A stretch of 64,000 nucleotides of DNA from Eustoma russellianum (Eukaryota > Streptophyta > Magnoliopsida > Gentianales > Gentianaceae), in contig AP025066.1 of NCBI GenBank assembly GCA_036186865.1, positions 20,137,671-20,201,670 of the forward strand, written 5' to 3'. A program made the translations under genes and the position numbers. This document shows, one piece after another, positions 33,776 to 45,201 of this stretch (the stretch's first letter is position 1; each line of letters opens with the position of its first letter). The notes under the pieces were generated by a model, which saw only the letters and a program-made list of their open reading frames with translations, was not told where the DNA came from and ran no database searches.

Positions 33776-35176
33776 CACAGGTCTTGCATTTAATTGATAG
33801 GACCTTTTTTTGTCTTGGGAAAGATGCTTGGAAGTATGCATTGCATTTGTATAGGTGGCTTTGTATATTTAAGCATCTTTCTCCGAGCTTTTGACAACAT
33901 AGATTGCAGGAGCAAAACTTGATATCTGTGTTTTTCAGATGAATTTGATGATGTTTATTATTGTGTATTTACTCATGCATTATATCGTTTTTCATTGTGT
34001 CTTTCTTTGTTTCTGATTATTCAAGACAATCCCCCTTTCCGGGTGAATATTTTCCTATAGCTTCCATTGACAATTTATCAGTCTGGGAAGAAGAATCAAC
34101 TACATTTGATATGCTTTCTAAGGTTTATTTCTCAGGTGGTAATGCAAACATTACTGAAGTTCCATAGGTCTGTGCTGCGCTTACCCTCTGGACTTACTGC
34201 ACGTGCCATTGTATCAATTCATAACAGACAATGTAGTACGAAACAAGTTTCACGCTAATACACCATAATACATATTCAAATTACCACTATAATTTAACCA
34301 GCACCAAAAACCATTACAGAAACCTACTAATTAAGACCACAACCACACGCTTACAGGAATCCATACTGACCACTATAAATGCCCAGTCCAACACACACCA
34401 AATATCCAACATAATTAGCACATTGCATTACATGCATCAGCACTACTTCATTGCCCATACAATGAAGAAAAAAAAATCCATGAACACTTCAACAACCAAG
34501 TTAAAATCCTTCCTTTCCAAATAAGCTGACTAATCTTCTCCTCATTCCCTTTACATTGGTCTATTTGCTTCTCATATCGGTTACACTTCCTTAGAAGCAC
34601 AGATATTATATCACAAGCTCACACACAAATCTGTCCATTTATCCATTCAAAAAACCACATCCCCTGTCATTAGACTGACATAAAAATGAATAAAATTTAT
34701 CAAATTGTGTACTGCTTCAAACTTGAGGGAAAAAATACACTGTCATAACCTATCTACTTACACGCCAATTTGGACAGGTGTGAAACCTACGCTCTGGATT
34801 ACTTTCTATCCATGAAGCCTCTTCTGCAGCTATTAATCCACAGCTACATCTTCGTTGGGAAAGTCTCCTGCGATCTACAACCCTTGACTTTTGTGAAGCC
34901 ATCAGCTATGAAGAGAGTGAAGTCTCCTGCAATTTGGAGAAGTCTCCTGCGATTAGGGGCCCTTGATTATAAGGCATGCTTCTGCTGGAATGAAGAATGA
35001 AGGAACAAATTAGACGGAAAGGGTTTATGGAAAAAGGGAATAGGGTGAATTATAGGGGTTGGCAAACGAATTGGAGGGAAAGGGTTGTTGTGGAAGGAGG
35101 GAAATTTGACATGGGAAGCACCTTTCAGCAAAACTAATATAAAATTTTTTTGCAGCATTACAGCCACCATCGGTCA
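33776..35176 (+). other. MULE 3' region, no gene
   Basis: AT-rich at first, then CA-rich (34260-34700). Three near-copies of AGTCTCCTGC lie at about 34860-34955. Nothing coding was recognised before the right inverted repeat. Confidence 0.4.
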
Positions 35177-35301
35177 TCAGCCGGTTACCGGCTGTAAGTG
35201 AGGCATTATCCAAAAGGTCTGGTTGTTAACTGAGTTTCATGAACGTTTAACTGTTAATTGAGTAATGGGTCAAATGTTTGGCTACTAAGTGAGATTCTCT
35301 C
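35177..35301 (-). repeat. MULE right terminal inverted repeat
   Basis: About 125 bp, reverse complement of the left repeat. Contains the 15-bp palindrome AGCCGGTTACCGGCT at about 35179-35193. Confidence 0.9.
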
Positions 35302-35311
35302 TTAAATAACC
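35302..35311. repeat. MULE target-site duplication (right)
   Basis: TTAAATAACC, identical to 21781-21790. Confidence 0.9.
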
Positions 35312-35571
35312 GTTTGAAAGTTGCCAAGTGGTTATGTCATTGACATAGGGAAGGGCCAAAAAATAAGGGGGTAAACAATTCAGTAGGAAACAAACCACAA
35401 AAGAAAAATAAAAACAACAAGAAAAGGGAAAAGAAGAACGTAGATAGAGGAAAAGAAAAAAGAAAAGAAAAGAAGAACAAGGGAAAAGAGGAAGAGAAAC
35501 GTAATAATTTCAAGAAGTACTTAATCATTCAACCTCAAATAAGGAAAACTATACCTCTTTATTTTTAGACT
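35312..35571. other. Purine-rich flank, no gene
   Basis: Strongly A/G-biased plus strand (AAGAAAAG-type runs) between the MULE and the microsatellite. No gene. Confidence 0.5.
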
Positions 35572-35576
35572 TTGTC

Positions 35577-35611
<35 letters not shown>

Positions 35612-35789
35612 GTATACATATATATATGTGTGTATATATATGTGTATATATATGTATATATACACATATATATACACACACATATAGATATGTATACACA
35701 CACATATATATATGTATACATATATATATGTGTGTATGTATATATATATATAGATATATATATGTATATATATACACACACACATATAT
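35572..35789. repeat. (TA)n/(TG)n/(CA)n microsatellite, left of the LINE
   Basis: Alternating TA, TGTA and CA runs. Its last 18 bp (35772-35789) are duplicated at 41737-41754 on the far side of the LINE. Frames reading Tyr-Ile repeats on both strands are artefacts. Confidence 0.95.
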
Positions 35790-36506
35790 TTTTTTTTATG
35801 AAAGCAGATATTTTATTGATGCGAAGAGACCTAACTTATGGTGGAGGAAAAACTTATTACAATCATCAAAGTATTCGAATAAATGAAATAACGAAGTAAT
35901 GATAACATATCTCCAGTCATATATGATATGCCGCATTAAAACCTTGCCAGGAAAAACCACCCTTGTGGATAAAACCCTGGCGAAGGAAAAAGCATACACA
36001 TTTATACGGCCATCATTGATATGTGTGTAGTCTAATGTAGAGTACAAATGTGTGGTTGCTGCAGTTGGATATGCGTGCTTTTGTCGCCAGTTGAAGCCAT
36101 GAATGTCCTCGTGTGTTTCGTTCTTATCCCGTCGATGTCGTACCTCGGGAAAAATCCGTAAATAAATTATGCCGGTGATGGTGAACAACCAAAGAAAACA
36201 AAAGAGAAATGTCATACACGTACCGATGTCGCCTTGGCAAGGGCGGTGCCAAGGCGACAAGTTTGTAGATGGCCGCCGAAAATGATATGCCGCTGAATCT
36301 ATGAATGTAGCATAGCTGTACTCCGCCACGATTTTGTATACTCCAAAACATGCGAGGGCAAGCATAAAGAGGCAGTTATGAATCAAGATGAAACAGGCTA
36401 ACACATATGTCAAAAGAGAGTAATACGTACCAAGCCTGCCTGAATCCTGTAGGATACAGGCAGGATGAGGTAAGGAATGCCAATCCATGTGGAAGACTAT
36501 AATGTA
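35790..36506 (-). other. LINE 3' untranslated region
   Basis: About 700 bp after the ORF2 stop. It ends in the pattern TTTTATCC...GGTGG...TTTTTCCTGG, ATAAAATATCTGC and A-tail, common at plant LINE 3' ends. A 230-codon open frame here lies entirely in this region and is judged non-coding. Confidence 0.75.
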
Positions 36507-39500
36507 TTAAACAACACGCAAGTTAACGGATGAAAGATCCAACATGACAGCAGCTCGCACTAATGAAGGAAGAGTTTGTGAGGAATAATGATGTGTTATG
36601 GGGTCCAGCATTGCGTGTTGAGATAAATAATGAGCCGCCATATTAGCCTCTCGGTAGATGTGATTATAATCAAGGCGGTGGAGATATATCAGCGTTTGAA
36701 GGAGTCGGAGATAATAATTTCCTTGAACCAGTTGCGTGTTGGACAGTTGAAAAACCATATGAGCACAATCAGATTCCAAAGTGATGTTACGATGTAGAGG
36801 GAGAAAGTACAAAAGACCAAATAATGCAGCTTGAATTTCAGCATTGAGCGGTGAAGCTAGGGGCAGCCGGAAGGAAATTGCTCCCACACAATGTCCCATG
36901 TGATCGCGTAATATTGCACCCCCTGCTGCATATTGTCTGCCGACTGCCGCATCTGTATTTAATTTCAATCGCCCTGATGGTGGACACATCCAGCGAATCA
37001 GCGTAGGCCGTGGAAGTTTCAGGGTTGGCATCCAAGAGAAATATCGTCTAGGATCAGCAGCAAGTTTCGTGCCTGATATGGTTTTACACCAGATGGTAAT
37101 GTCATAGCGGACAGAGGCCTGAAGGGATGTCAGCGTAATATTCGTTTGCTCACCATAAACCAATGATGTATATCCACGCCATATATTGTACAAAATAATT
37201 CCCGGAACGATGACTTTGAAAACTCCAATAAGAGATGTAAATGAGGAACGATACCACCAAGCAAGTATGTATTGACGCAGTTGTAATGATGATGGTAGGG
37301 GACAGTGTAATTCAGCAGCATAGTAATTCCATAAGTGTCGCGCGAATGAACAATACATGAAAACATGATCCGCTGTCGCTGACGCTCGCTTACAGAATGG
37401 ACATTGAGTTGGTCTTGAAGTAATGTATCTGCCAATATAATCCTCGAATGGGAGTACAGAGTGGAAAAGACGCCATAAGAAGATTTTAACAACTGAGGCA
37501 TGATGCTTATACCAAATGAACTTTGCCGAGAGAAGCTTTGGATGAGGCACGCGACAAGCATCATATGCACTGCGCAATGTAAATTCTCCGGTTGGTGTGT
37601 GTAGCCATGTGAGATGCCTGTCAATACCTGCAGACTGTGAGAGACAGAAAGGGTGTATACGGCAAATAAGCTTCCAGATTGGTGAATCTGGCAAACGTGG
37701 TAAATAATCTCCCCGAAGACCATATTTGGCATGCATATATTTGCTCCAAAGTGTAGATTGTTGCTGATATGACCACCAGATACGACATTGATAAGCTTGC
37801 TGCAACTTGTGAAGGTCCCAAATCCCTAATCTGCCTTCTTCCTGAGGCGCGCAGATTGATGTCCATGAAACCCAGTGGTATCGTGGACCCCAATAAAAGG
37901 ATGCCATTTTCCGATGTATGATCTGAATAACTGATTTAGGCAGTCCACCAGATGCAAGTATATGTAGAGGCAATGCAGATATGACAGAGCGTAATAAAAC
38001 TAAGCGACCAGCAGATGAAAGCAGGCGAGAATGCCATCCATGGAGTCTATCATCAATATGCTGCAATAGAGGAACGCAGTATCTAGCGCGGGAAATACCT
38101 TTATGTAAGTAGGAGCCAAGATATTTAAATGGTAATGAAGTACATTTCATATGAATGATGTCTTCTAAATGCCTTTGCTGCCTGGATGACATGTTAGCAG
38201 ATGGAATCATACTGCTTTTTTGAAAATTAACTTTTTGTCCTGATGCAGTTTCATACTGAGTGAGGAAGACATGAAACCGTCGCAGATTATGCTGTGTACC
38301 CCGTAAAAATATCAATAAGTCATCTGCATATGTCAAATGTGTTATAGTAAATGGTATTCGGCCTAAGCGAAAAGGTTGTAGATACCCTGTGGATGTTAAG
38401 GCCTTCAATCCTCTGCTGAATCCTTCTGAAGATAAAATAAACAGCAACGGAGATAGGGGATCTCCTTGCTTTACCCCCCGATATGGCCGAAATGTTGAGG
38501 ATGGCTGTCCGTTAATTAGGACTGCTAACGTGGTTGCTCGCAAGTGGTTAAGAATGATTCATATGAAAAAATCAGAGAATCCGAAAGAGCTCAATACTTT
38601 GTCCAAATATTCCCAACTGACTCTGTCAAATGCTTTCATCATATCTAATTTCAAACATACCTGTGAACCGCCCTTATCTATCATATGTATCATTTCCCGA
38701 GCCAGAAGAACTTGCGTTGAAATGTCAGAGCCTGAGAGGAAACCGGTTTGCTCCGGAGAGATTAATCGTGAAATGATAGTGCCCAATCGGCTAGCAATGA
38801 TACGGGTACACACTTTACTCAGAAAATTAGTCAAACAGATTGGTCTGAAATCACTGAATTTAGCAGGAGATTGCTTCTTAGGAATCAGTGTGATTAACGC
38901 TGAAGCCATCACTCTAGGCTGTGGGATACCCAGAAAAAATTCCTGTACCGCTTTTACCACATCAGTATGGATGATTGACCAACAGGATCTATAAAACTGC
39001 CCATTAAACCCATCAGGTCCGGCTGCACTAGTAGGATCTAAATGCCAAACTGCTTCCTTTTTTTCCGGTTCCATGGGTAAAACCGTGAGATGCATATTAT
39101 CCTCCAAAGACACCACCCGTGGAATGTGACAGAGTATGTCCTCATAACTATGTGTATGCTCCCGAGCAAATAGTGTTTTGTAAAAAGATACTGCTTCAGC
39201 CATAATATCATCTTGTGTTGTATACAGGACTCCATTAGCATTATGAATTTGCTGAATTCGTAATTGCAATCGTTTTCCTTTGACAATAGAATGGAAATAA
39301 CGTGTATTTGCGTCACCTTCTTTTAACCATCTGACCCGAGATTTTTGCTTCCAAAACTGTAATTCATATAATGATGCTTGGAGATAATCAGCCTTTGCTT
39401 TATGATATAGAATTCTGTTTGTTCAGTAGGGGACGCATCCCAGATCCGCTCTGCATGTGAGAGTGCCGACTCTGTCTGCTGAACATTAGAAAAAATATTA

Positions 39501-40365
39501 CCAAATATCTCTTTGTTCCACCGTTGAATGTCGCGTTTTAAACTGGATAATTTAGAGTAGAAGCCATACATGCCTCCTGTAGTAGGATAACTCGCCCAAG
39601 CATTACTGACATAATGTTGAAAGTCTGGATGGAGCAACCATGAATCCAAGAAACAAATGTACGATGTCCCGAAGACTGAGTTAGATGGCATTTAAATAAC
39701 AAGGGTGTATGATCAGATGTGAGGCGTGGTAGATGAGTGAACTGCAAGTCCTCAAACGTATCCTGTAAGGCCGAATTTATAAATAACCAGTCTAATCGTC
39801 GACGTACTCTGGCCAGTCCTCTACCATCTGTCCAAGTAAATTTAGATCCAAGAAATTGTGGTGACATCAAACCGCACGACTCAATACAATCATTAAAATC
39901 CTGTAAAGCAGAGAGAGACGGGTGTGATCGGCCTTCATGATCCGAAAGGCTTCGAAACGTATTAAAGTCTCCCCCAATAATCCAAGGCAGTGTGGATGTC
40001 TCTGAGAAAGTACATAAAGAGTGTCATAACTCACGACGTTGCAAGATAGTGTGCTTGCCATAAACTATAGACAGAACAAAAGAATACTGCATTGGCCGAA
40101 ATTGTAATGTAAAGTGTACCACTTGATCATCATCCTGTACTGAAATCAACTGGAAATCTGTGTCACGCCAGAAAACCCAGATGCGTTCTGACTTAGATGC
40201 AAAAGAGTTCGAAATACCAAAATCTAAAGCATAGCGAGTAATATTGACAGGTGAATGTTTTGGTTCTATCAAAACAAGAAAATTTAAACGATGCTCACGA
40301 ATTAACTGATGCAATCTAGGTAGAGAGGCACGCATGCCCCTTATGTTCCATATCATTATATTCAT
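36507..40365 (-). pseudogene. LINE ORF2: endonuclease, RT, zinc region, RNase H
   Basis: ATG at 40365 overlaps the ORF1 stop (ATGA). Endonuclease: IWNIRGM, LVLIEPK, then GGDFNTF and the LTSDHTPL box. RT: SAAGPDGF, SALITLIPK, KLDMMKAFDRVSWEY, GVKQGDPLSP and catalytic YADDLLIF (about 38310). A Cys/His segment (CPFCKRA...DHVFMYC) follows near 37390, then an RNase H of the plant LINE type: LNTDAAV, PLNAEIQAAL, LESDCAH and YREANMAAH (36970-36630). Lesions: TGA at 40024-40026, shifts near 39650 and 39410, TGA at 38559-38561. Last 678 codons are uninterrupted. It nicks DNA, primes on it and copies its RNA. Confidence 0.93.
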
Positions 40366-41595
40366 TGAGAAAGAGTTGTGTTACTTCCCTGAATGGCGTG
40401 AGACGCACTGCGTGTGAGCACAGTAGATGGAGGTAACGGAGGAAGATCCTTCCTTGAGCGACATTGTTTACGTGGTACAACAGGAATAAATGCCGCTGAG
40501 TCGTCTGTGTCCTGTAATCGGGAGATAAGGGTATCCGGTTCTGGAGTTGGTGCCATGTGCTGCATACAACGGACAACCTCATCTGGGACTGTCGGAATAT
40601 CAAAAGGAGGTTCCGCAGTTGGAAGATCAGTATCTGAAGAATGACCTATATCACAAGCTTCCGACGAATCTAGTAAAGGCGAAGCGACTGCAGGTGGAAT
40701 TGTTTCTGAACTGAACATCGGCTGGGGCGTTGAAGATATCAGGTGGTGGTTGTGAGACAGAGGGAAGGATTGGCGCATCCACTGAAGTAGGTGGAATTGT
40801 TTCTGATGGTTTCTTTTTGATTGGAGTCCAACGCTGTAGGGGACGACGTGGAGGTGGCGGAGGTGGAGGAGGTGGTACCGTAGACAGCTTTTGTGGCGGA
40901 CATGAGGATGCAAGATGTCCTAAGCGTCTGCATGTTGTGCAAAATAATGGCAAGTCTTCATATTCAACAGCTTGCAGAATAAATCGATTTTTTGCTTGCA
41001 AGTATATTTTCCTAGGTAACTCTTGAGAAACATCAACTTCTACACAAACCCGAGCAACTGACGGACGCAGTCCATCAGTCGTGGCAATATCGAGTTTAAG
41101 AGGGGTGCCAATTGGTCGAACAATCTCAAACAATGCCTCTTTACGATGAAGATGAACAGGTAAACCAGGCAAAGCAATCCAGACAGGAACAATAGGTACA
41201 TCCGTAGTTGGATCAAAAACAACTGTCTATTTCGTAATTCGCATATGGCAGCTGGATATATGCCATGATTGACGATAAAAGCAACGCAAATAATCAGCCT
41301 CATTTTGGAATTTTAGCAGGATATGAGTTTGATCAATTAGTGTAATCCGGAGATCTTGATGAAAGCCAATTTTCTCAAAAACATCACGTATGACCTTCAA
41401 TGGAGGTCTGCCATACCAGAACGTACCAACCAATGCATATTTGAAAGGAGCAGCAAGGGCATCAATTTCCGAATCCAAAAAGGAGATTAAAGGGATACCT
41501 TTGTATCGTGAGACTGTCTTCGGGGAGATGTTAATCTTTTCAGCGGAGGATGTGCCGGTAACCACGGCCGCAAATGAGGGTGGCGGATTCTCCAT
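40362..41595 (-). pseudogene. LINE ORF1 (DUF4283-like, CCHC knuckle)
   Basis: ATG at 41595 (MENPPPSFAAVV). Residues about 40-150 form the DUF4283-type domain seen in plant L1 ORF1. A TAG at 41227-41229 interrupts it, after which the same frame continues with LPGLPVHLH. The zinc knuckle CTTCRRLGHLASSC (CX2CX4HX4C) lies near 40930, followed by a nine-Pro run. A frameshift near 40735 moves the C-terminus to another frame, which ends in a TGA at 40362-40364. This protein binds the element's RNA. Confidence 0.88.
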
Positions 41596-41736
41596 TATCA
41601 GCACAGGATCACGATAGCGAAAATAAAATGGTAATAGGCGGTGATCGCTTCGGCGTTGGAAGAGATCGGCGGGGGGCGGCGTGTGCCGCCGGAGAGCTTA
41701 TGTGGCGGAGGTCGGAGTCGCTAGGGAATTCGCCAG

Positions 41737-41862
41737 ATACACACACACATATATATATGTATGTATATATATGTATATATATATATATGTATATATGTAT
41801 ATATGTATATATATATATATGTATATATGTATATATGTATATATATATATATATATATATTA
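41737..41862. repeat. (CA)n/(TA)n/(TATG)n microsatellite, right of the LINE
   Basis: Continuation of the microsatellite split by the LINE. Its first 18 bp duplicate 35772-35789. Confidence 0.95.
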
Positions 41863-42524
41863 TGCATAGTTAGATCCTTTATGGTTTGGTGTTGTAGGTT
41901 TTATGGTTCATTTTCATGATCAATATATATGATGATGCGCCTTTGTAAAAAGGCTTAGGGCCAACTAATGTTTGCTCACTATAGCAGTCTCTTTTGTTTT
42001 GTTATTATTTATTATTTTAGGTTAAGTTATAAAAAAATTAGATAGGATATTCTTTTTCTTGTTTCTAAATTTTAGAAATTTTGGAGTTTATAAACAGGAC
42101 CCTTTGTACACTATTTGATCAACCTTTTTATCAATAAAATTTGAAAAATATTAGCATTTTGCTCTTGTGAGTTTTCAGAGTTTGTCAACTCAAGCTTTGT
42201 TTTTTTGAATTCAATCAATTCTGTGAGCAGGAGTTGTGATCTGAATTTACCCCGAGATTGTTCAAGAAGCTTTTCAAGGGTCTACTGTTGAGAAATATGT
42301 TTGGATAATTTTTAAGGTAATGATTTTAAGTGTTACATGTCATAAAAATGTCACACATAATGTTAAAAATGATAAAGAGTTGAAATATATCAATTAACTG
42401 AAGAAAAATGACATCGATCTCTCAGGTATGAGTCGATCGATCGTTGTACACATCTATCGATAGAAGTAAGGCAGTGAAAATTCCAAACCTTACTGTGAGA
42501 CATCGATCTTTAAACCTGAGACAC

Positions 42525-43909
42525 TGTTAGTGTATGTGCCCTAGGCCATGATTTGGATGTTTTATGTTATACATTTATTATTAATAAAGAGGTTTTACTA
42601 TCATTATTGTTGGTTAGTATGTTACACAATTTTGATATATGTCCCTAGTTCATTATTGTTATAGAGATAAAATAATTTATAATCAGTATGAGTATTGATT
42701 TGATAATCATGAGATGATTATGTGTATGGTGATACAAATCAATCTCATAGATACTTGTTAGAGAACAGTGTATTGGATAGACCCATCATGAGATTACTAC
42801 ATGGATTGGCGTCATAAGTAAATCTCATGAGAGTCATGTTTTAATCCTTAGACTTGAGATTGTCATAGTTTCTAACGTAAGGACTATTATATTTTGACAT
42901 GATCAAACGTTATCCGTAACTGGATAATAATAAAGGTCATGATTGAATATGATAGAAATTATGTAGAGGATATTGAACAATCAAGATAGAATTTGTCCCT
43001 CTCTTTTGAGAGAGATATCTTTGGGCCCCTTGATTAGTGAGACTGTGAAATGCATGGTCGTGCTCAGATGAATTGATAGTGTGATCAATATCATTTGTTT
43101 TATCAGTCTACTTAGAGATTGAGTAATCATATGTTTGAACAGTATAAGTATGACGCTGACCATGACTTATGTTCAAACTAGATATCATGTGACAAAGAGA
43201 TTAATGCATGTACTATTATTAGGCTAGTTGGACTTTACTCGTATTAATTGGGTAGTCGTAATGTCTTGCTAGAGACCAATTACGACTTGTTGGTTTAATG
43301 GAGATTTAACTGACTGTCAATTAATATGGGCCTATTGGGTCACACACAAGAATGCGTATGAGCTGATATTAATAATATTAATATTAGATATTAATTATAT
43401 TATTATTTTCGTTTTTTATATATATATTTATATCATCGGATAATAACAATAGAATCCATATCTGATATGGATTTTGATTGGTTTTATCTAATCCTAACAG
43501 AATCCGTATTTGGTACGGATTATGATTGGCATTAACAAATTCGATTTGGAATCGGATTTTGATATCTATATATATGTATATATCCTGGTGTGTCTTGTAC
43601 ACTATAGAGAGTACATAAAAACAAAACCCTAGAATCGTTTTTTGAGAAAAGGCGAGTTCTTCATCCGTGCCATTTCAAGAGCTAGCACTCCGGCGGAAGC
43701 ATTTGTGTGGATACCGACAGAGGGTGATCGTGACATCGCACCTCCTACGTTCGCACGTTCTACGTCTGCAGATTTCGAATCTATAGAGGTATGGTTTTGA
43801 TTTCTTTCATCGAATTAAACAAACAACATGGGTCCTTGGTAGAAAATTGGAGATCAAGTTTTGTTTTTCCGCTGCGCATTTTACAGTGATCTCGTTGGAT
43901 TTCCTAATA
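42525..43909 (+). repeat. Solo LTR B (copia type) inside solo LTR A
   Basis: 1,385 bp from TGTTAGTGTATG to TTTCCTAATA; the last base pair step would be CTAACA, inverted to TGTTAG, before one C-to-T change. The duplication GACAC is perfect (42520-42524, 43910-43914). The related LTR at 58.5 kb lacks this insert at the matching place (near 58748), an empty site. Confidence 0.88.
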
Positions 43910-45193
43910 GACACATCAATCAATTGATGTGTACATCGATATCTAGATCGGTCGATCGATGTTGGTCAGAGACAAAGTCTGAATATCATTGTAAGATATC
44001 GATCTCTGAAGCAGAGACACTTCAATCAATCGATGTCTATGGTTTTCGGAAAATATCTCTAAAATATGATAAAATGGTTTTTTTCATTTTTACATGATTC
44101 ATGTATGTTTATCATGTTGTTATTATGTGTTTTTGATGATTAATATTATGCATTGTGGCTAACATGCCCTGGAAGTTTCTACAACTTACCAAAAGGGGGA
44201 AAATGTTATTTTGAGTTCTTGTAGGTACTCAACACGGTGAAAATGATTCAAGAACTTCTTTATCTCCTATTTATCATCATAAAGGTGTTATCATATCTAT
44301 TTCTGACCATCAAGGTCATTTTCAGAGTTTTCGCTCACCAGGGGCATTTTGGCCATTTTATCTCCCGATGGCAGTTTCGTCATTTTTGTCAAAAAAATCT
44401 CTTGAGTATCTTATTATCTTCATTCTGGAGTTCATTTATGATATTCTTGAAGATTATTTGGTGGTTTGTTTTATGTATTCTCTCATTTGATGATATTATC
44501 GATGGTAGCGGGATATGTGACGGTATTCGATGTTACATTCTATTTTTTCTTGAAGACTTTCTTATATATGTTATTGGAGAGTCTTATTCATCATTTTGCA
44601 GAGATTATAAGGTGTTCTTGGTGGAAAATTTATCACAACATACAAAGGAGAAAAAGTGGGAATTTTGGATTATATGTTGACATAATCTTGTCAACTATTT
44701 TGTATTGATTTCTCTTCATTAAATCTGAGTTTGTACACATATATGTGGATCAAAAAACGTGCACATACAGTTGGTAAAGGTGGTGTACTCATTTTATGAC
44801 TTGATTCCAAGTGAACCAACTAAAATCAAACTAGTTTGTAAAGTTGCCAACTTGGAAATTCCTAACTTGAAGGCAACGGCTATATAGCTGAGTTTGGAGC
44901 TGTTTTCTTTCAAAATTTTCAGCCTCATATGTCCTATTCTTGTGCCAAGGAGTTCAGGGTTTCTTGGAGGTATATTCCTTTCCATAGTATCTTCATTTTG
45001 CAAGAAATGACAAGTCATTTGTGAAGATACTAATTCGGCCAAGATTAGGATGTAAGGTGTACCAATTATGTTGCTTTATATTTCCAAGTGTACAAGGTGT
45101 TTATGTGGCCAACCAATGATGTGAAGAAAACTAAGACTTGATGATGAAGATGTTCACACATAGGAGGTCTTATCTTCAAGGCCTATTTCACAA

Positions 45194-45201
45194 TATAAAT
45201 A
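45194..45201 (+). promoter_or_regulatory. TATA box of solo LTR A
   Basis: TATAAATA in the LTR, about 1.1 kb before its end. The truncated relative at 58.5 kb breaks off at its own TATAAAT (60025-60031). Confidence 0.5.

Larger units (their letters stand above)
21791..35301 (+). mobile_element. Mutator-like DNA transposon (MULE) with nested insertion
   Basis: Ends are inverted repeats of about 125 bp (21791-21916 and 35177-35301), beginning (A/G)AGAGAATCTCACTTAG and roughly 85% alike by eye. A perfect 10-bp duplication TTAAATAACC flanks them (21781-21790, 35302-35311); MULEs generate 8-11 bp duplications. A MuDR-type transposase with zinc-binding N-domain and SWIM finger is encoded in between. 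The span is 13.5 kb, of which 7.9 kb is a later copia-type insertion, so the original element was about 5.6 kb. Transposase is dead (stops, frameshifts, catalytic-core deletion). Confidence 0.93.
35790..41736 (-). mobile_element. L1-type LINE with RNase H, nearly full length
   Basis: Minus-strand element of 5,947 bp. The 5' end is at 41736, then a GC-rich leader, ORF1, ORF2, a 3' untranslated region and a short poly(A) (plus T-run 35790-35798). An exact 18-bp duplication ATACACACACACATATAT flanks it (35772-35789, 41737-41754). It inserted into a pre-existing microsatellite. Both ORFs have a few stops or frameshifts only. Confidence 0.93.

Noticed and set aside
35521..35899. Several Tyr/Ile/His-rich open frames on both strands
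   Set aside because: Direct translation of TA/CA/TG dinucleotide repeats.
35796..36488. 230-codon minus-strand open frame, hydrophobic
   Set aside because: Lies completely in the 3' untranslated region of the L1-type LINE and overlaps its conserved 3' end pattern and tail. No known domain.
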